Shown one piece after another: positions 46,980-59,589 of a stretch of DNA of 64,000 bases. The stretch is taken from positions 469,012-533,011 of the forward strand of contig NW_003101667.1 of the NCBI RefSeq assembly GCF_000003855.2, written 5' to 3'. Numbering within the stretch: position 1 is the stretch's first letter; the number at the start of each line of letters is the position of its first letter. A model generated the notes under the pieces. It worked only from the letters and a program-made list of their open reading frames with translations. It was not told the DNA's origin and searched no databases. A program made the translations under genes and the position numbers. This stretch comes from Blastomyces gilchristii SLH14081 (taxonomy: Eukaryota > Ascomycota > Eurotiomycetes > Onygenales > Ajellomycetaceae).

Positions 46980-48436
46980 GACTGGCACAGCGGAACAACC
47001 ATAACCCGGGTGTATAATAAGCCTACGTTTTTCCGGTATGATATATAAGTTGAGTGGCACGTGATTAGAGTAGATGTAGTAATCATCAACACTCTCTCTT
47101 ACTACAACGCCTCACTAATTACGCTGTCATCATTTCACTCATTTCATCTCAATTCTTTCAAAAACACAATAATAATTAATTACATCAATCAGACTCTGAT
47201 TTCCTTATTAGGAAAAGCATCTGTACAACAATAAATGTAAAAATCAACAGATACACATAGACTGGCCGCTGAGACCATGAATTTCACATTTGATCTCATT
47301 TGATCTGATCTCATACATTTCTTGGCATGAATCCCGCTGGCACTAATCATTAAAAAAACATGCAAAGTGACTATATATCAAATCTCAAAATGAGATCATG
47401 ACTTAGAAAAAATAAGAAAGTGATCTCATTTAGTCTCATTTAGTCTCATTCTTAGCATAAAATTACTATTTTTAGACATTTTAAGATTTCTTTTAACCTA
47501 TTTGTAATTTTTTAAAAAGTAACACTTTTTCATAATACTTAAATAAGATTTAAAGTTATTTAAAGCAATAAAAATAATTTAAATTGAGAAGTGAAAATTA
47601 TAATCTCATTTGAAAAATGTGATAAGAGTAGACAGTAAGTCTTACTGAGATAGTATAAAACTACTATATAATCTTAAAACTGTGTAATAAGATCAGGTGA
47701 ATTGATAATAAGACTATCAAATATTCTAGTTCTTATCTCAGACACAGTCACACAGTCAGTCTAAATACATATAAAATTTATTAATACACTGTATTATTGT
47801 TATCTTAGTCTCTCTTGATCTCTTTCAAATCAATCTTTTTAATAAATTTCTCAAATGCTGATCTTGCTAATGACTTGATAAGATCATCAGCTATATTGAC
47901 TGTGAAATCACTATGTTTCATCATGATATATTTCTTTTCAATCAAATTCTGATATTCAATCTTGATATGATATAATTCTTGTGTCAGAGATTTCTCTTTT
48001 ACTAGATTAATTACTCTCTTTATAATAAGTAATATTATGTCTTATTTCTTATCAGTAATTTACACTCTCTCTAGTGAGTATATTCTTCATGATTTGTATC
48101 ATGAGTGTAAAAATCAGATGCAGATGTGTCATTTTTACTTAACAGATCTTATAAAATGATAAAGCTTGTTAATTAACAATTCTCATTTCTAGATGTGAAT
48201 CTGCTGTCTTTTTCATAATATCAGTGAGATTTAAATGTCTCAGCTTCTGCTTCTGATGTCATTTCATTATTGTATCTTTCACAATATTTATATCATTATT
48301 TTCTGATAATACTAGTATCACATTATTATCTGTTGTTCACATTGAATTCGCAGATGTGAAAGTATCATCAGGTTTAGAAAAATGAGTTAAATCTCTGTAT
48401 ATAACTGACTTCTTCATCTTATAAATATCTTTATCA
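46980..48436 (-). mobile_element. Copia fragment E2 (RNase H C terminus and 3' LTR)
   Basis: Read right to left, 48430-47772 contains the end of a copia RNase H region, with residues such as KKYIMMKHSDFTVNIADDLIKSLARSAFEKFIKKIDLKE in pieces matching the equivalent part of copia E. The LTR begins at 47091 with TGTTGATGATTACTAC, close to the copia E LTR start, then diverges. It was split by the MITE at 47258-47763 and cut at 48437 by Gypsy A2. Confidence 0.75.
47258..47763. mobile_element. hAT-like MITE, copy 2 (506 bp)
   Basis: Ends are TAGACTGGCC and CAGTCTA. Target duplications are GATACACA (47250-47257) and AATACATA (47764-47771), equal except for two RIP-type transitions. It is inverted relative to copy 1 and sits downstream of the copia E2 RNase H. 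Confidence 0.9.
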
Positions 48437-48451
48437 TGTCATACAAAGGTT

Positions 48452-48561
48452 TGTTGGTGATTACTACACCTACTCTAGTCACGTACTACCTCAACCTATT
48501 CATTTAGTGTAACTCGCGTAGATAGATTACATATATAACACAACAACATTATTCTTCAAGA
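48452..48561 (+). repeat. 5' LTR of copia E
   Basis: It is 110 bp and contains TCACGTA where the 3' copy has TCACGTG. Differences from the 3' LTR are mostly transitions. Confidence 0.85.
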
Positions 48562-49129
48562 GGTTATGAAGCTCTTCACAAGCAACAAATAACCGCAATA
48601 ACATGCCAACTACATCTTCACATATTGTTACGCGTGTCTAGATGTTTTTTTTATGATTGATTTAACCCATGGTTAATCTAAGATCCGGGGGGACGCCTGA
48701 CTTAATAAAAGAATATGTGTCTTCAAGATGAAGAAACAAGACAACATCAGAGCAGCAAATGCAAGATCACAGATCACTGTCAATATCAATAATGAATTGA
48801 AAGACAGCTCTCAGAGCATTTGAGCTGAATGAAATCACTGCAGAGAAACAGTCTGACAAGTTCAATGAATATGAAAACCTGATTGAAGATATCAGTGAGA
48901 TGTCAGACAATGCAGAGAGCTTAAGTAACTGAAATGATAATAGCTCAGCAAGTGAGAAGAGTTGCATGAGACTAGAAATTGCAAGACTTCAGTATAAGAT
49001 TGAGTGAATGAAGATCAGTAGAGGTGACTCTGCAGATGATGAGATAAAAGCAGATCTGACAGAATATCTTTAATAGAAAGAGAAGATATCTGTTATAATA
49101 AAAGTTCTTGAAGAATTCAGAAGCTAAGT

Positions 49130-52100
49130 AAGACTCATTAAAAGATTAATAGTTCTCACTGAATTCATTAACTACTTAATATGAAGAGAGGAAATTCTTT
49201 TAACTGCAGAACAGTCTACAACTGATAATATTCTTGAAGATAATAATCTTGATGAGAATGTCACTATAAACATGCAACATTTCTGAAAAGAATACAATCT
49301 TTAATTATATAATTATATATAATCTGCAATTATTCTGCAGATCAAGACTTATTTCACTATACTTAAGAAGTTCAAATTATCAGCTTATACTTTATAAACT
49401 ATCATAGAGAATAACTTTTCTGAGAGGTCTGCTATCTGTAGAATCTGTCTGTTTAAGAAGCTGATTAGTATAACTGCTAAGTTAAAAGACTCAGATCATG
49501 CTTTCATTGAATGTCTGATTGTTATAAGAACTGATTATATCTGTCTAGAATATAAGATCCCGGATGTTGTGTTTTTTAACAGACTGCTTACAGAAGTCAA
49601 CAGAGATTGAGTCTCATTCATAAGAAATTGAATGAATCAAATTGACAAAGACAATACTCAACTCTTAGAGAATGATTTTATAAGTCTGTGCTGTGATATT
49701 CTTTTGCAGCTCTCTGCTATCAATGAGATAAGTACTGACACATCTAGAAACTCTATCAACAACGCGCAAGACAAGAATAAGAAAGACAAGAATAAGAAGA
49801 AAGACAAGAATAAGAATGTTGAATTCAAACCTGAATGTAGAGGCAATGACGCGAAGACATGCTATCATTGTCAAAAGATTGATCATATTCAGACTGACTG
49901 TTGAAAGAAATACTCTGAGAAATGTCCTTTGAATTCGAATTTCAACACTAATAGGAACAAGAATAAAGACAAGAATGTGAAGAATACAGATGCTGCTTCT
50001 GTTCACAATGTTATGAAGTAAGTATTTTGCATCAAAGAAAAGGCCTATGTGAGTAATCAGACAGGAAAAGATATCTGAATTCTAGACTCTGAATCAGACA
50101 CTCATGTCACACTTCACAGGGATCTTGTTGTGACAAAATCTCAGAAGAAGAAAGTGATGTTGAAAATGACAGATGAAATGATAATCTCTGCTACAGCTAT
50201 AGAAGATACAAAGATTTCAGTGAAAGAGATAAATATGCTGTTAAATGATATCTGCTATGTTCCAAAGTTAGAAGTGAATCTCATGAGTATGAATAAGCTT
50301 ATACATCAGAGTTATACCTATAAGCAGTTGATATATGAGAATAATCATGTTATGTTGATTATGTCTTCTGACTGCATATTCTCATTTACAGCAAGATTAA
50401 ATGAGAATGATATCTATGAGATGAAAAGGCTGATTACATACAGAGACTTGATTCAGTTTGCTATGCTCAATGATGATTTTGAACCTGCAAACATATTATA
50501 AGTGAAAGATAACATAATATTGACACTATCTGACAGAAATAACACAAAGATTATAGAACTTATGATGATATAATGACATTAAAAGCTAGAACACCTGAAT
50601 CTCATGAATATCACAAAAATGATAGCAGATTTATGACTAGAAATGAGAATTATTGATTAATGAGCTTTATCATTCTGTAAAGTCTGTGTTCTGATAAAAA
50701 TGACATGTTCAATTTTCACATCTATGACACAAGCTGTCAAGCCAGTAATGAGATTCTTCATCAATCTGACAGAGAGTGGAAAAACACTTTTCAACAGAAA
50801 TAACACTCTTACTAGAGAGAGTGTAAGCTACTGATTGAGTATAACAGATGATACAATCTGTTATAGATAAGCAATTCTTATGATGAGAAAGAGAGAATCT
50901 ACTGCAAGATTAATGAACTTTATCATGAGTATTGAGATAACTACATAATGTTGAGTTGAAACTCTACACTGAAATGATGAAGAAGAGTTCAAAAGTCAAG
51001 AACTTAAGATCTACTGCCAGAGCAAAGAAATAGCATATGAAATGACTACATCTGACACATCACAATCAAATGACTCAGTGAAATGCATGAATTGAATAGT
51101 TACAGAGAAGACAAGAAGCTTGCTATTTAATAATAAGCTGATGAAAGAGCTCTGAAGTGAGGCAATGCAAGCTGTAATTATGATGATTAACATATTCTCA
51201 ACATCAACAAAGATATTTGAATGTAAGAAAGAAACATCACTTACATCTTTTGAAGCTTGAACTGAGGTGCAATCTTCTGTTCATTGAATACAGAGATGAG
51301 AGTGCAAGATCTATAAGAAGAATTTGAAAGTGTTGAATAAGCTTGCAGAAAGAACTAATGACAAGAAATGACAGCTGATTAAATATCAAGAATTACACTA
51401 ATATTGTGTGTGAGATTCTGTTGCATGTTGTCTTGAGATTGCATGAGATATTATATTTAATGAAGCTCTTGACATGGGTGCAAATACACCTGTAAATACA
51501 GTGAGAGAATTCAATAAATTGTCTAATGAATTGAACATTCTGAATGTCAGAGAGGAATGACAACACTGTCTTCTAAGAAGACTTATAAAGAAAAAGTCAG
51601 ATGTTTTGAAGATGATTGTTAATAAGAACTTAGAGAATGTAATTAATTCAATCTATCTTCTAGATAATGAGATACAGCTTGTTATGAATGAAGAGTTCAA
51701 AGACTCTGTTAATAAGAATGAATCTGTTCTAAGTGTTCTAACAGACTGATCAACTATGCTGACAGAAGTCAAGAGAAGCTCAGACTGAAACTATTGACAT
51801 GAGACAATGAAAAAGAAGATTAAAATATTTGAATAGAAGAAGATATATATTATTGTTGAGAAGACTCTGAAAATGAATATTCTTACAGATAAATGAGTAT
51901 ATGATCAGAAATTCAATAATAAGAGAGAAATCATTTATTTTAGAGCTCACTGAGTGATTAGAGAGTTCTTGCAATAGCAGAGTATTCATTATATGAGATT
52001 GTATACTGCAGTGATATCAGGGCCTACATTGTGTAGTCTATTCACTATATCAACTGCTAAAGAATGAAAGATTAAATTGATTGACTATATATCTATGTTT

Positions 52101-53330
52101 TTGAATAATATATTACCTCAGAATAAGATAATCTATATACAACTGCTCGCAGATGTTAAGCATGACAGAGAGAGCTTGATGAGATTACTCTGTCAGAGTC
52201 TATATGAAATGAAGTAAGCTGTAAGAATATAGTATTTTCTCATAACAGAGTATCTGACTACATTGAGATTTAAGATATCATCTTATGATAATAGATTTCT
52301 ATATCACTCTATTTATAAGATCTGTCTGATATTGCATGTTAATGATTGTCAGATGACAGAATCTCAAGAACAGCAATTAGACTGAGTATTAGAAGAGATT
52401 ATAAAGAGATTTGAGACAAAGAATATTGAAGAGACTAAGTTATATCTTGAAATGAAGATTAAATATCAGAGAAATGACAATCTAGCAGTTACACAGAGCT
52501 GTTATATTAAGAAGATTCTTGAAGATTTCAGCATGAATAAGATAAATCCAGCTAGCACTCTGATGATGACTGATATACAACTGGAATTCTCATCTGATGA
52601 GACAGAGGAATTGAATGATGACTTTACAGCTATGAGATATCATCAAGAATTGAGATCATTGCAATATTTGATCTCAAGCAGCTGGTCAGATCTGGTGTTT
52701 GTGATCAACTATCTCTTGTGTTTTAACTCACATCTGCACAAGGCATGTTGAGCAGCATTGAAGCATGTTCTACATTATGTCAAGAAGATGAAGAATCATG
52801 GCATATTGTATAAGAAGGAGATAGAAGATGATCTGAGTTCTGTGACATACTGTGATTCAGACTGAGCGGGAGTGAATCCTTAATACAAATTGACTATTGA
52901 CTATGTTATATTGATTAATGAGTCATCAATCTCATAGCAGTTGCAGAGACAGATATCTATTGCTAAATCAATCACAGAAGCTGAGTATATTACAGCTAGT
53001 GAGATAGCTTGTGAGATAATCTGATTGAATGATATGTTATATGACACTAGATTGATGAATGATGAAAAAGTGAAAATATGCTCACATCTATGAGTTGATA
53101 ATAAGAGAGCAATCAATCTAGCAAAGGGAGAATTCTTAACACAAAGGTCATATCATATCAAGATCAGATATTATATTCTCTGTGATTTGATTGAAAAAGA
53201 GAAAATCATGATGAAATATATTGATTCTACAGTGAACATAGCTGACAGTCTCACCAAGCCACTGATGAAGCCTGCATTTGAAGATTTTATCAAAAGAATT
53301 GATATTCAGGAAATTGAGAAGAAGGAATGA
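49130..53330 (+). pseudogene. Copia E polyprotein (gag, protease, integrase, RT, RNase H)
   Basis: Gag ends in a zinc knuckle CYHCQKIDHIQTDC (49860-49901) after a Lys/Asp/Asn repeat. The protease region (50070-50500) has LDSESDTHV, the D-S-G site with Gly lost, and CYVPKLEVNLMSMNKLI. Integrase (50590-51700) begins with the GAG-pre-integrase block (HLNLMNITKMIADL, CKVCVLIKMT). RT spans about 51900-52760, with GTAATHxx-like sequence lost. RNase H (52840-53330) has CDSD, SITEAEYITASEIA, VDNKRAINLAK and VNIADSLTKPLMKPAFEDF, all clear copia landmarks. Numerous stops make it inactive. Confidence 0.85.
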
Positions 53331-53532
53331 TTGAATGATAATGATGATACAGTGAATCAATGAATTTTGTATGTATTTCTTGATTTTTACAGTTATTGCT
53401 GTATGGACATCTTTCCTAATGAGGAAATCAGGGTCCAATTGATGTAATTAATTATTATTGCATTTTTGAAAGATTTGAGAATGGGGGAGGCCCCGGGTGG
53501 CGGCTTATAGGCCACGGCGTAGCAAGGGGGGG

Positions 53533-53642
53533 TGTTGGTGATTACTACACCTACTCTAGTCACGTGCCACCCCAACCTATCCATTTAGTGTAACTCGCGT
53601 AGATAGATTACACACACAACACAACAACGTTATCCTTCAAGA
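53533..53642 (+). repeat. 3' LTR of copia E
   Basis: 110 bp, preceded by GGGGGG as part of a polypurine tract (AGCAAGGGGGG). It includes TAGTCACGTGCC near its start, an E-box shared with the island-edge promoters. Confidence 0.88.
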
Positions 53643-54589
53643 AGGTTGCTTGAGCCAGCGTACGATTACAGGCGTACACCGGCTTCTTATATACGTTATA
53701 CTAAATTAATTAGTGGCCGCTATGACCTCTTTACATTCGTAAGCATGTTCAGAAGCAGCTGTGTTATTATTCAGCAGTTGTATGTTCTTCTGAATCACAT
53801 TCTTTCTCACCAGATTCAGTCATGTTCATGTGATCATGACATAAGCCGCTCTCAGAGAAACTTTCACTATTTTTACACTATTTATTCACTAACATTTTCA
53901 TTCTTCAATCATCATCTCTGTCATTATTATCATTAAACATTATCATTTTATATAAGATTTCTGCATCTCTTCTCTTTATCAAGCTCTTTTCAATCTGTTC
54001 ATCTATTACATTATACACATTTCTGGCAATGACTCTCTGTTCTCATAACAAGTGTCATCATAGTACTCATATCAGATAGTTTATTAGCAGTAAGTGTAAT
54101 ACATTGTGAAATATGATCAGAACTTGTTTTTCTTCTAATAATTGCTAGAATATATTATCATGAATGACACATCTTCTTCATCTTCTTATACACTCTTGAT
54201 CATTTTTCTTCTCAGCAGGCTTCTGATCATGTTTTCTGACATGATTTTATATAAATACAGATACTGATATATTTGTTTTTATTTATATAGAATCTTTATA
54301 TATTAACAGATCTGTGTCTGTCAATGATGATGAACTCAATGTTGAATTGTTAATTAAGAACTCAGAGAACATGATAATGAAGAAATTGTTCATGTTATAT
54401 ATAACTGAGTCTTCTGTATTTCTCTCTGCTCTCTCTGTTTCTTTCTCTGCTGCTTCTTCTCAATCTTCTACACTTGTTTCTGTGTCTGATTCTTACGCTT
54501 CTACTATCTCTGTTTCTGCAATTCTCACTCTTACTACTTCTGCTTCTGCTACTTCTGCTTCTGATACTTCTGCTCTCTCTGTCTCTGCT

Positions 54590-54812
54590 GTTAAATGATT
54601 TCAAAGTATCAGAAGATGTTAAAATACTGCAATTTGTAAACAGTTTTTGTATTCTGAGCTGAAATTTTCTGATTTTACATATCTGAAATTGGTAAATGTA
54701 TAATAGTTGACTTTAGAGATATAGGAAAAACCCTGAGAACTAAAAGTTCTCAGGTAGATATCATAGTCTCTGACTGCATACATCTATAATTGAAGAATAA
54801 TAATAATAATAA
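54590..54812 (+). mobile_element. 5'-truncated retroposon tail copy
   Basis: This 223-bp copy matches the last part of the retroposon at 55415-57449 in the opposite orientation (about 90% by eye). It ends with the hairpin CCTGAGAACT..AGTTCTCAGG and an (AAT)n tail. Flanks share TCTCTGTCTCTGCT (54576-54589 and 54813-54826), a 14-bp target duplication in CT-rich DNA. It interrupts the accessory gene of Gypsy A2. Confidence 0.8.
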
Positions 54813-55799
54813 TCTCTGTCTCTGCTATCTCTGCTTTCATTATTAGCTCTCCTCATTTTAAGAAGATGTTGTATAGACTTGATGAATCATGTTTCTCAGT
54901 GTGTACACTTCTGCCCTTCTTATCAATCTCTAGAACAATTTATTGCATGAAGACTGTATATAATATAACTATTTAAAGCTCAGTCACAGACACTGATTAT
55001 TATATTCATTTTAAATATTCATGATAAGATAATTATTTATTCATACTGAAGAATCATCTCTCTTCTCAACAGTGTTAAGATTATAAGTCTTTTCTTTTTT
55101 CATCTTTTCTTTCTAATGCTGATTTTTCTATTCTTAGAGAAAATCATTATAAGTGTTATTATATATGAAGTTATGATATTCACAGATATCAAGAAACTTT
55201 TTATAACTATTAAATTTAATATTATAAGTATATTCACTCTGATGAATTTCTTTGAGATAATAGATCTATATCAGTCTATTCTCTGATATCTGTTATCTGA
55301 CTTCATAATGCAGATAAAAGATATCTGTGTTTTCAGAAATAAGAATACAGATGTTGTACTCTTTTACACTCACAGATATGAGACTTATATGCCTTGTCTA
55401 AGATATTATCATGATTATTATTATTATTCTTCAATTATAGATGTATGCAGTCAGAGACTATGACATCTACCTGAGAACTTTAGTTCTCAGGGTTTTTTCT
55501 ATGTCTGTAAAGTTAACTATTGTACATTCATCAATTTCAGATATGCAAAATCAGAAAATTCCAGCCCAGAATACAAAAACTGTTTACAAATTGCAGTGTT
55601 TTAACATCTTTTAATACTTTGAAATCATTTGACAATATCATGACAAAAGAAAAGAGAGAAAGAACACAGTCTCAAAGATAGACACATTAAATAGATAGAT
55701 AGAAAGAAATTGAAAGAAAAAGATACAGAAAAAGATAAAGTAAAGAGAGACTATAACAAAACAAATTATTAAAAGAGAGTGTATAGCTGTTTTAACAGA

Positions 55800-56692
55800 C
55801 TATATCTGATTGATTTCCTCCTCTTCATATTCAGATAATTCTGAATTTAGTCATTTTCTTGTAGCTGCTTGAGTTTCTGATAGAAAGTCTATTAAGTATT
55901 TAATTCCTGTCTCAGTTGAGAATAAGAATCTCATATTTAATTGATTTAAATTATACTTCTCTTTTAATCTGGCTCTGAGACTATTGTATAATGCACAGTG
56001 TATTATAATATACTCAGAGTTCTCATTTGTATTGTAGAATGAGCATTCTATTGAGTCAAATCTATCATCAAATCTTTGTATATAAGATTTGAAATAGTCA
56101 TGTCCTAGTTTCAGCTGTATTATAGATGAGAATATTTTCTTTTTACATTTAATTGAACAAGATTTTCACTTGAGTTTTGTTTCAAATCTTGAATAATGTA
56201 TACTCTTCTTTTGTTTCTGCCAGCTTTCATTTCACTTATCTAAACAAGATTCTTTTATTTTTCTCTTTATAAAAGACTAGAACATAATTTTTTGAATAGA
56301 TCTGCTTAATTCTGTCCTCTTTTTTGCAGCTGAATCAGCCAATTCATTGCCATGAATATTCATATAAGCAGAAACTTAGTGTAGATGAATTCTCAGCTTT
56401 GATATTCTTCTCTTTTGAATTTTTAAAACAGAGTTTAAGATCAGTTCAAGATTCATTTGACTATTATGAATCTGACTATTTCTAAGTCTTTTTAAAGCAG
56501 CTTGACTATCAGAGAATATTCATGCCTCTTTCAAACAATTTCCTCTTTTATGAGATTTTATTTCAATGAGTTTGAAAGCTTTCACTATTACAAATAGTTC
56601 AGCATCAAAGACTTCACATTCAGAGCCTAGATTCCAGAAATCTGAGATAAAATTAATATTATCTTCAGTATAAGCAATGCCTGCGCCTAATC
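55800..56692 (-). pseudogene. LINE-type RNase H domain and C-terminal region within the retroposon
   Basis: On the minus strand a long frame starts GAGIAYTEDNINFISDFWNLG. It has AELFVIVKAF (catalytic Glu), WIFSDSQAALKRL (Asp) and NIHGNELADSAAKK (Asp), the RNase H triad of Tad/I-type non-LTR elements. A C-terminal Cys/His part follows (FDDRFDSIECSFYNTNENSEYIIIHCALYN), in which Cys residues of the usual CxxC..H..C motif are partly lost. Only a few stops occur (for example TAG in place of Trp in the ...H*VSAYMN stretch). No RT domain precedes it; a GC-rich segment stands there instead. Confidence 0.75.
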
Positions 56693-57368
56693 TATTCAAC
56701 TACGGGCGCTAGCCACCCGCAGAATGCACCTTAAGCTAATTACATTTAACCCCCTATAATTAACCGACCACCGCGTCCATCCTCTCGGGCCAGCCACTAA
56801 TTTCCAGGGGCGTTAGTTAGTGGCTGTCACCGCCCACTTGGTGGTGTACACACCAAGCTTCCGGTTGCTGATCTCGGCCCCATTAGATGCCCATAGGCCT
56901 ACCAATCAGCTGTCGTGGCCTCGCCCCGTGTTAGGGACTAATCATAGGCTTGATGACTGCAGTCCTCCCTGCCAGTATTAGGGGTTGGCAGTGAGCTTGC
57001 AGGCACTAGCCTATCAGGGTGCTCTGTCTAGGGCCTAGATGCGCGTCTAGGCCTGCTAGTCGGGTGGTTTTCAAAATCATTCCCTGTATTTGGGGGGGAG
57101 CTAGGCTCCGATGGCGGCCCTAGTTAGGGACTTGCTTAAGTAGTGTATAATCACTACATTAGGCTTGACTCTATATTGTTAGAACCTTGACGGGTGCATA
57201 GTAGGATAGTGGGACATTGGCACCCCATGCCGGCCCTGGTGGGTGTTCGCAGGATCTCGCTTAACTAGTGGCTTGGCTTGCAGTAGAGAGTTCTACCCCG
57301 CACCAAGCCTTACTAATTAGGCTCAGCCCCTATTACATGGGGGCTTTCATGGGTAAGAAGTGGCAGGT

Positions 57369-57448
57369 GCCAGCGGTGGGATTCGAACCCACGCACCCCT
57401 AATGTGTGCGGCCTTGGTTACCAGTCTTACCAACTGGGCCACGCTGGC
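57369..57448 (-). tRNA. tRNA-like head of the retroposon (probable tRNA pseudogene)
   Basis: The acceptor stem is perfect (GCCAGCG with CGCTGGC). The T arm is perfect (GTGGG TTCGAAT CCCAC). The A box TGGCCCAGTTGG and B box GGTTCGAATCC match consensus. A variable-arm stem GCAC/GTGC is present. The D stem has a mismatch and no normal seven-base anticodon loop with U at position 33 can be drawn, so no amino acid is assigned. It sits exactly at the 5' end of the retroposon, so it is most likely a SINE-type promoter rather than a working tRNA gene. Confidence 0.6.
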
Positions 57449-57762
57449 TGATATTATCATGAGAATGAGCTGTTCATACAATGTGTTCTGCTTTCTGCAT
57501 TTCTCTGTGTCTCTCTCTCTCTTTCTGAGAAGCCTCATGTGTGTTGTAATTATATATACAACTCTAAGACTAGCAGGTGTTTATTCAGTAACCATTCTCA
57601 TCTCTGATTTTGCAGTTTCATACACTAATAATGATTCTTAGTTACTTCAGCATCAGATATTATTTTAATCTCTGAAGATAATAATATCACTGAGACTACT
57701 CTCTCTCATTCTTAAGCTTCTTCTGTCATTCTCTCTCTCTCTTCTGCAGAGAAGGTTATACA

Positions 57763-58268
57763 TAGACTGGCCACTGAGATCATGAATTTCACATTTGATC
57801 CCATTTGATCTGGTCTCATACATTTCTTGGCGTGAATCCCGCTGGGACTAGTCATTAAAAAAACATGTAAAGTGACTATATATCAGATCTTAAAATGAAA
57901 CCATGACTTGAAAAAAATGAGAAAGTGATCTCATTTGATTTCATTTAGTCTCATTCTTGATATAAAGTTACTATTTTTAGACATTTTAAGGTTTTTTTTA
58001 GACTATTTTTAATTTTTTAAAAAGTAACACTTTTTGGTAACACTCAAATGAGATTTAAAGTCATTTAAAGCAATAAAAATAATTTAAATTGAGAAGTGAA
58101 AATCATGATCTCATTTGAAAAATGTGACAAGAGTAGACAGTAAGTCCCACTGAGACAGTATGAGACTACTATCTAATGTTAAAACCGTGTAATGAGATCA
58201 GTCGAATTGGTAATGAGACTATCAAAAAATCTGGTCCTGGTCTCAGACACGGTCACACGGTCAGTCTA
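57763..58268. mobile_element. hAT-like MITE, copy 3 (506 bp)
   Basis: TAGACTGGCC ... GGTCAGTCTA with perfect 8-bp duplications GTTATACA (57755-57762 and 58269-58276). It has the same orientation as copy 2 and the same length as both others. It is inserted in the accessory-gene exon 2 region of Gypsy A2 (empty site in A1 near 13095). Confidence 0.92.
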
Positions 58269-59589
58269 GTTATACATATATCAGATTATAAGTGTTCAGC
58301 TTCAAGTGACTTCTACTATTATTTATTCAGTTCTGTATCTTCTCTCTCTTTCATTTCTTCTATCTCTGCTCTTTCTACTCTGACTTCTAATTCTGCAGGT
58401 CTCATACTCTTCTTTAATTTTTCTATATACATGTGTACACATTTCTATATTAGCATTTCAGTCAATCTTGTAATAAATAATATTAATGTTGTATACAGAG
58501 TGATAGAGAAATCAGAGATATATACAGTGTTATTATAAGAGCAGCTTACAGCTCTTAAATTTCTTACAGATCTTGAGTTTTGAGATTTTCTTTATTTTTG
58601 ACATTTTTTGAGTGATGTGATGTTGAAAATAGATTAAATGTATAATGTATAAAAATGAATAAGATATATATGATAACATTTATCTTTTTATAACTGACTC
58701 TTACAGTTGATAATTAATTCATTATCTCTTAAGTCATCTTCTTTTCTTTTCTTACACTTTTTCTTTGTCTGCTAGTTACTACTCTTATACAATGTCTATA
58801 TAATACAGTGTTCAGTGACTAGGTTTGACAGCTTTCATCTTATGATTCTGTCTTATGCATTATACTGTCTCTCTTCACCTGCTCAGACTACTACAGTGAA
58901 CAGCTTATTGAAACTAACCTTACTCAATCTCTGAGCATTTTCAGAAGTTAAGATGACTTGATCTCATGTATTCATGAATATTTCAGATGCTTTGTTCTCT
59001 GTTATCTCTGTAATTGAACTGATGTAAATAGTTGAATTTAACTCTGAATTTCTTTTTCTTCTGTGATCTGATTCACATGTAAGTCTGCTGCTTAGAGACT
59101 GCTTTTTACTGTGTTATATCTGCTATCCGCAGTGTGTTATTGTATGACTGACTACAGTCTCATTACTTATTGAAGTGTGATATTCATTTGATTTCTTCAT
59201 TACTTCTCATTCTTTTCTTATAATTATGAAAAGATCAGAATAAGTGAGATTATCTGATTTGTAAGTGTTGATAATTTCTCTTACTTTATGAGACTTTTTA
59301 ATTGTAAGTTTCTTCTTTTTCAATACTGATAATAGTGCTGTGAATAATCATAATCTGCTCAGATCTTGCATCTTTGTCTTCATAAAATATAAACTATTTA
59401 TTAAGTTGTATAAGATCTGTCTCTCTGATTCTTCTAATATGTATATTCTCAGAGAATGTGATTTGAGTATTTTATAGAGCTCAAATTATCTAGATTGAAA
59501 CTTCTCAGAACTCTCATTGTTTACAAGAACTTATATTCTCATCTTGAGACTTGATTTCTTAACTAGTGAGTCTCATATTCTTTTTGATT

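Larger units (their letters stand above)
48452..53642 (+). mobile_element. Complete Ty1/copia retrotransposon (family E)
   Basis: LTRs of 110 bp at 48452-48561 and 53533-53642 begin TGTTGGTGATTACTAC and are flanked by the 5-bp duplication AGGTT (48447-48451, 53643-53647). GGTTATGAAGCTC after the 5' LTR is a likely primer site. The LTRs and the sequence near 48600-48700 and 53480-53530 keep CG-rich words; the coding part is RIP-mutated. It inserted into the left LTR of Gypsy A2. Confidence 0.88.
55415..57449 (-). mobile_element. tRNA-headed retroposon with GC-rich body and LINE-like RNase H tail
   Basis: A perfect 13-bp duplication GATATTATCATGA (55402-55414 and 57450-57462) bounds a 2.0-kb unit; Gypsy A1 shows the empty site near 12795. 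From its 5' end (57449) it has a tRNA-like head (57448-57369), then about 670 bp of GC-rich, unmutated sequence without long frames (57368-56695). An AT-rich LINE-type RNase H and downstream region follow (56690-55650), then a conserved hairpin and an (AAT)n tail (to 55415). SINE-type mobilisation by a LINE is the simplest reading, with the tail borrowed from that LINE. Confidence 0.8.

Noticed and set aside
57369..57448. Functional nuclear tRNA gene
   Set aside because: The acceptor and T arms and the boxes are perfect, but no normal anticodon loop can be drawn and it forms the exact 5' end of a retroposon, so a SINE-type head is more likely.
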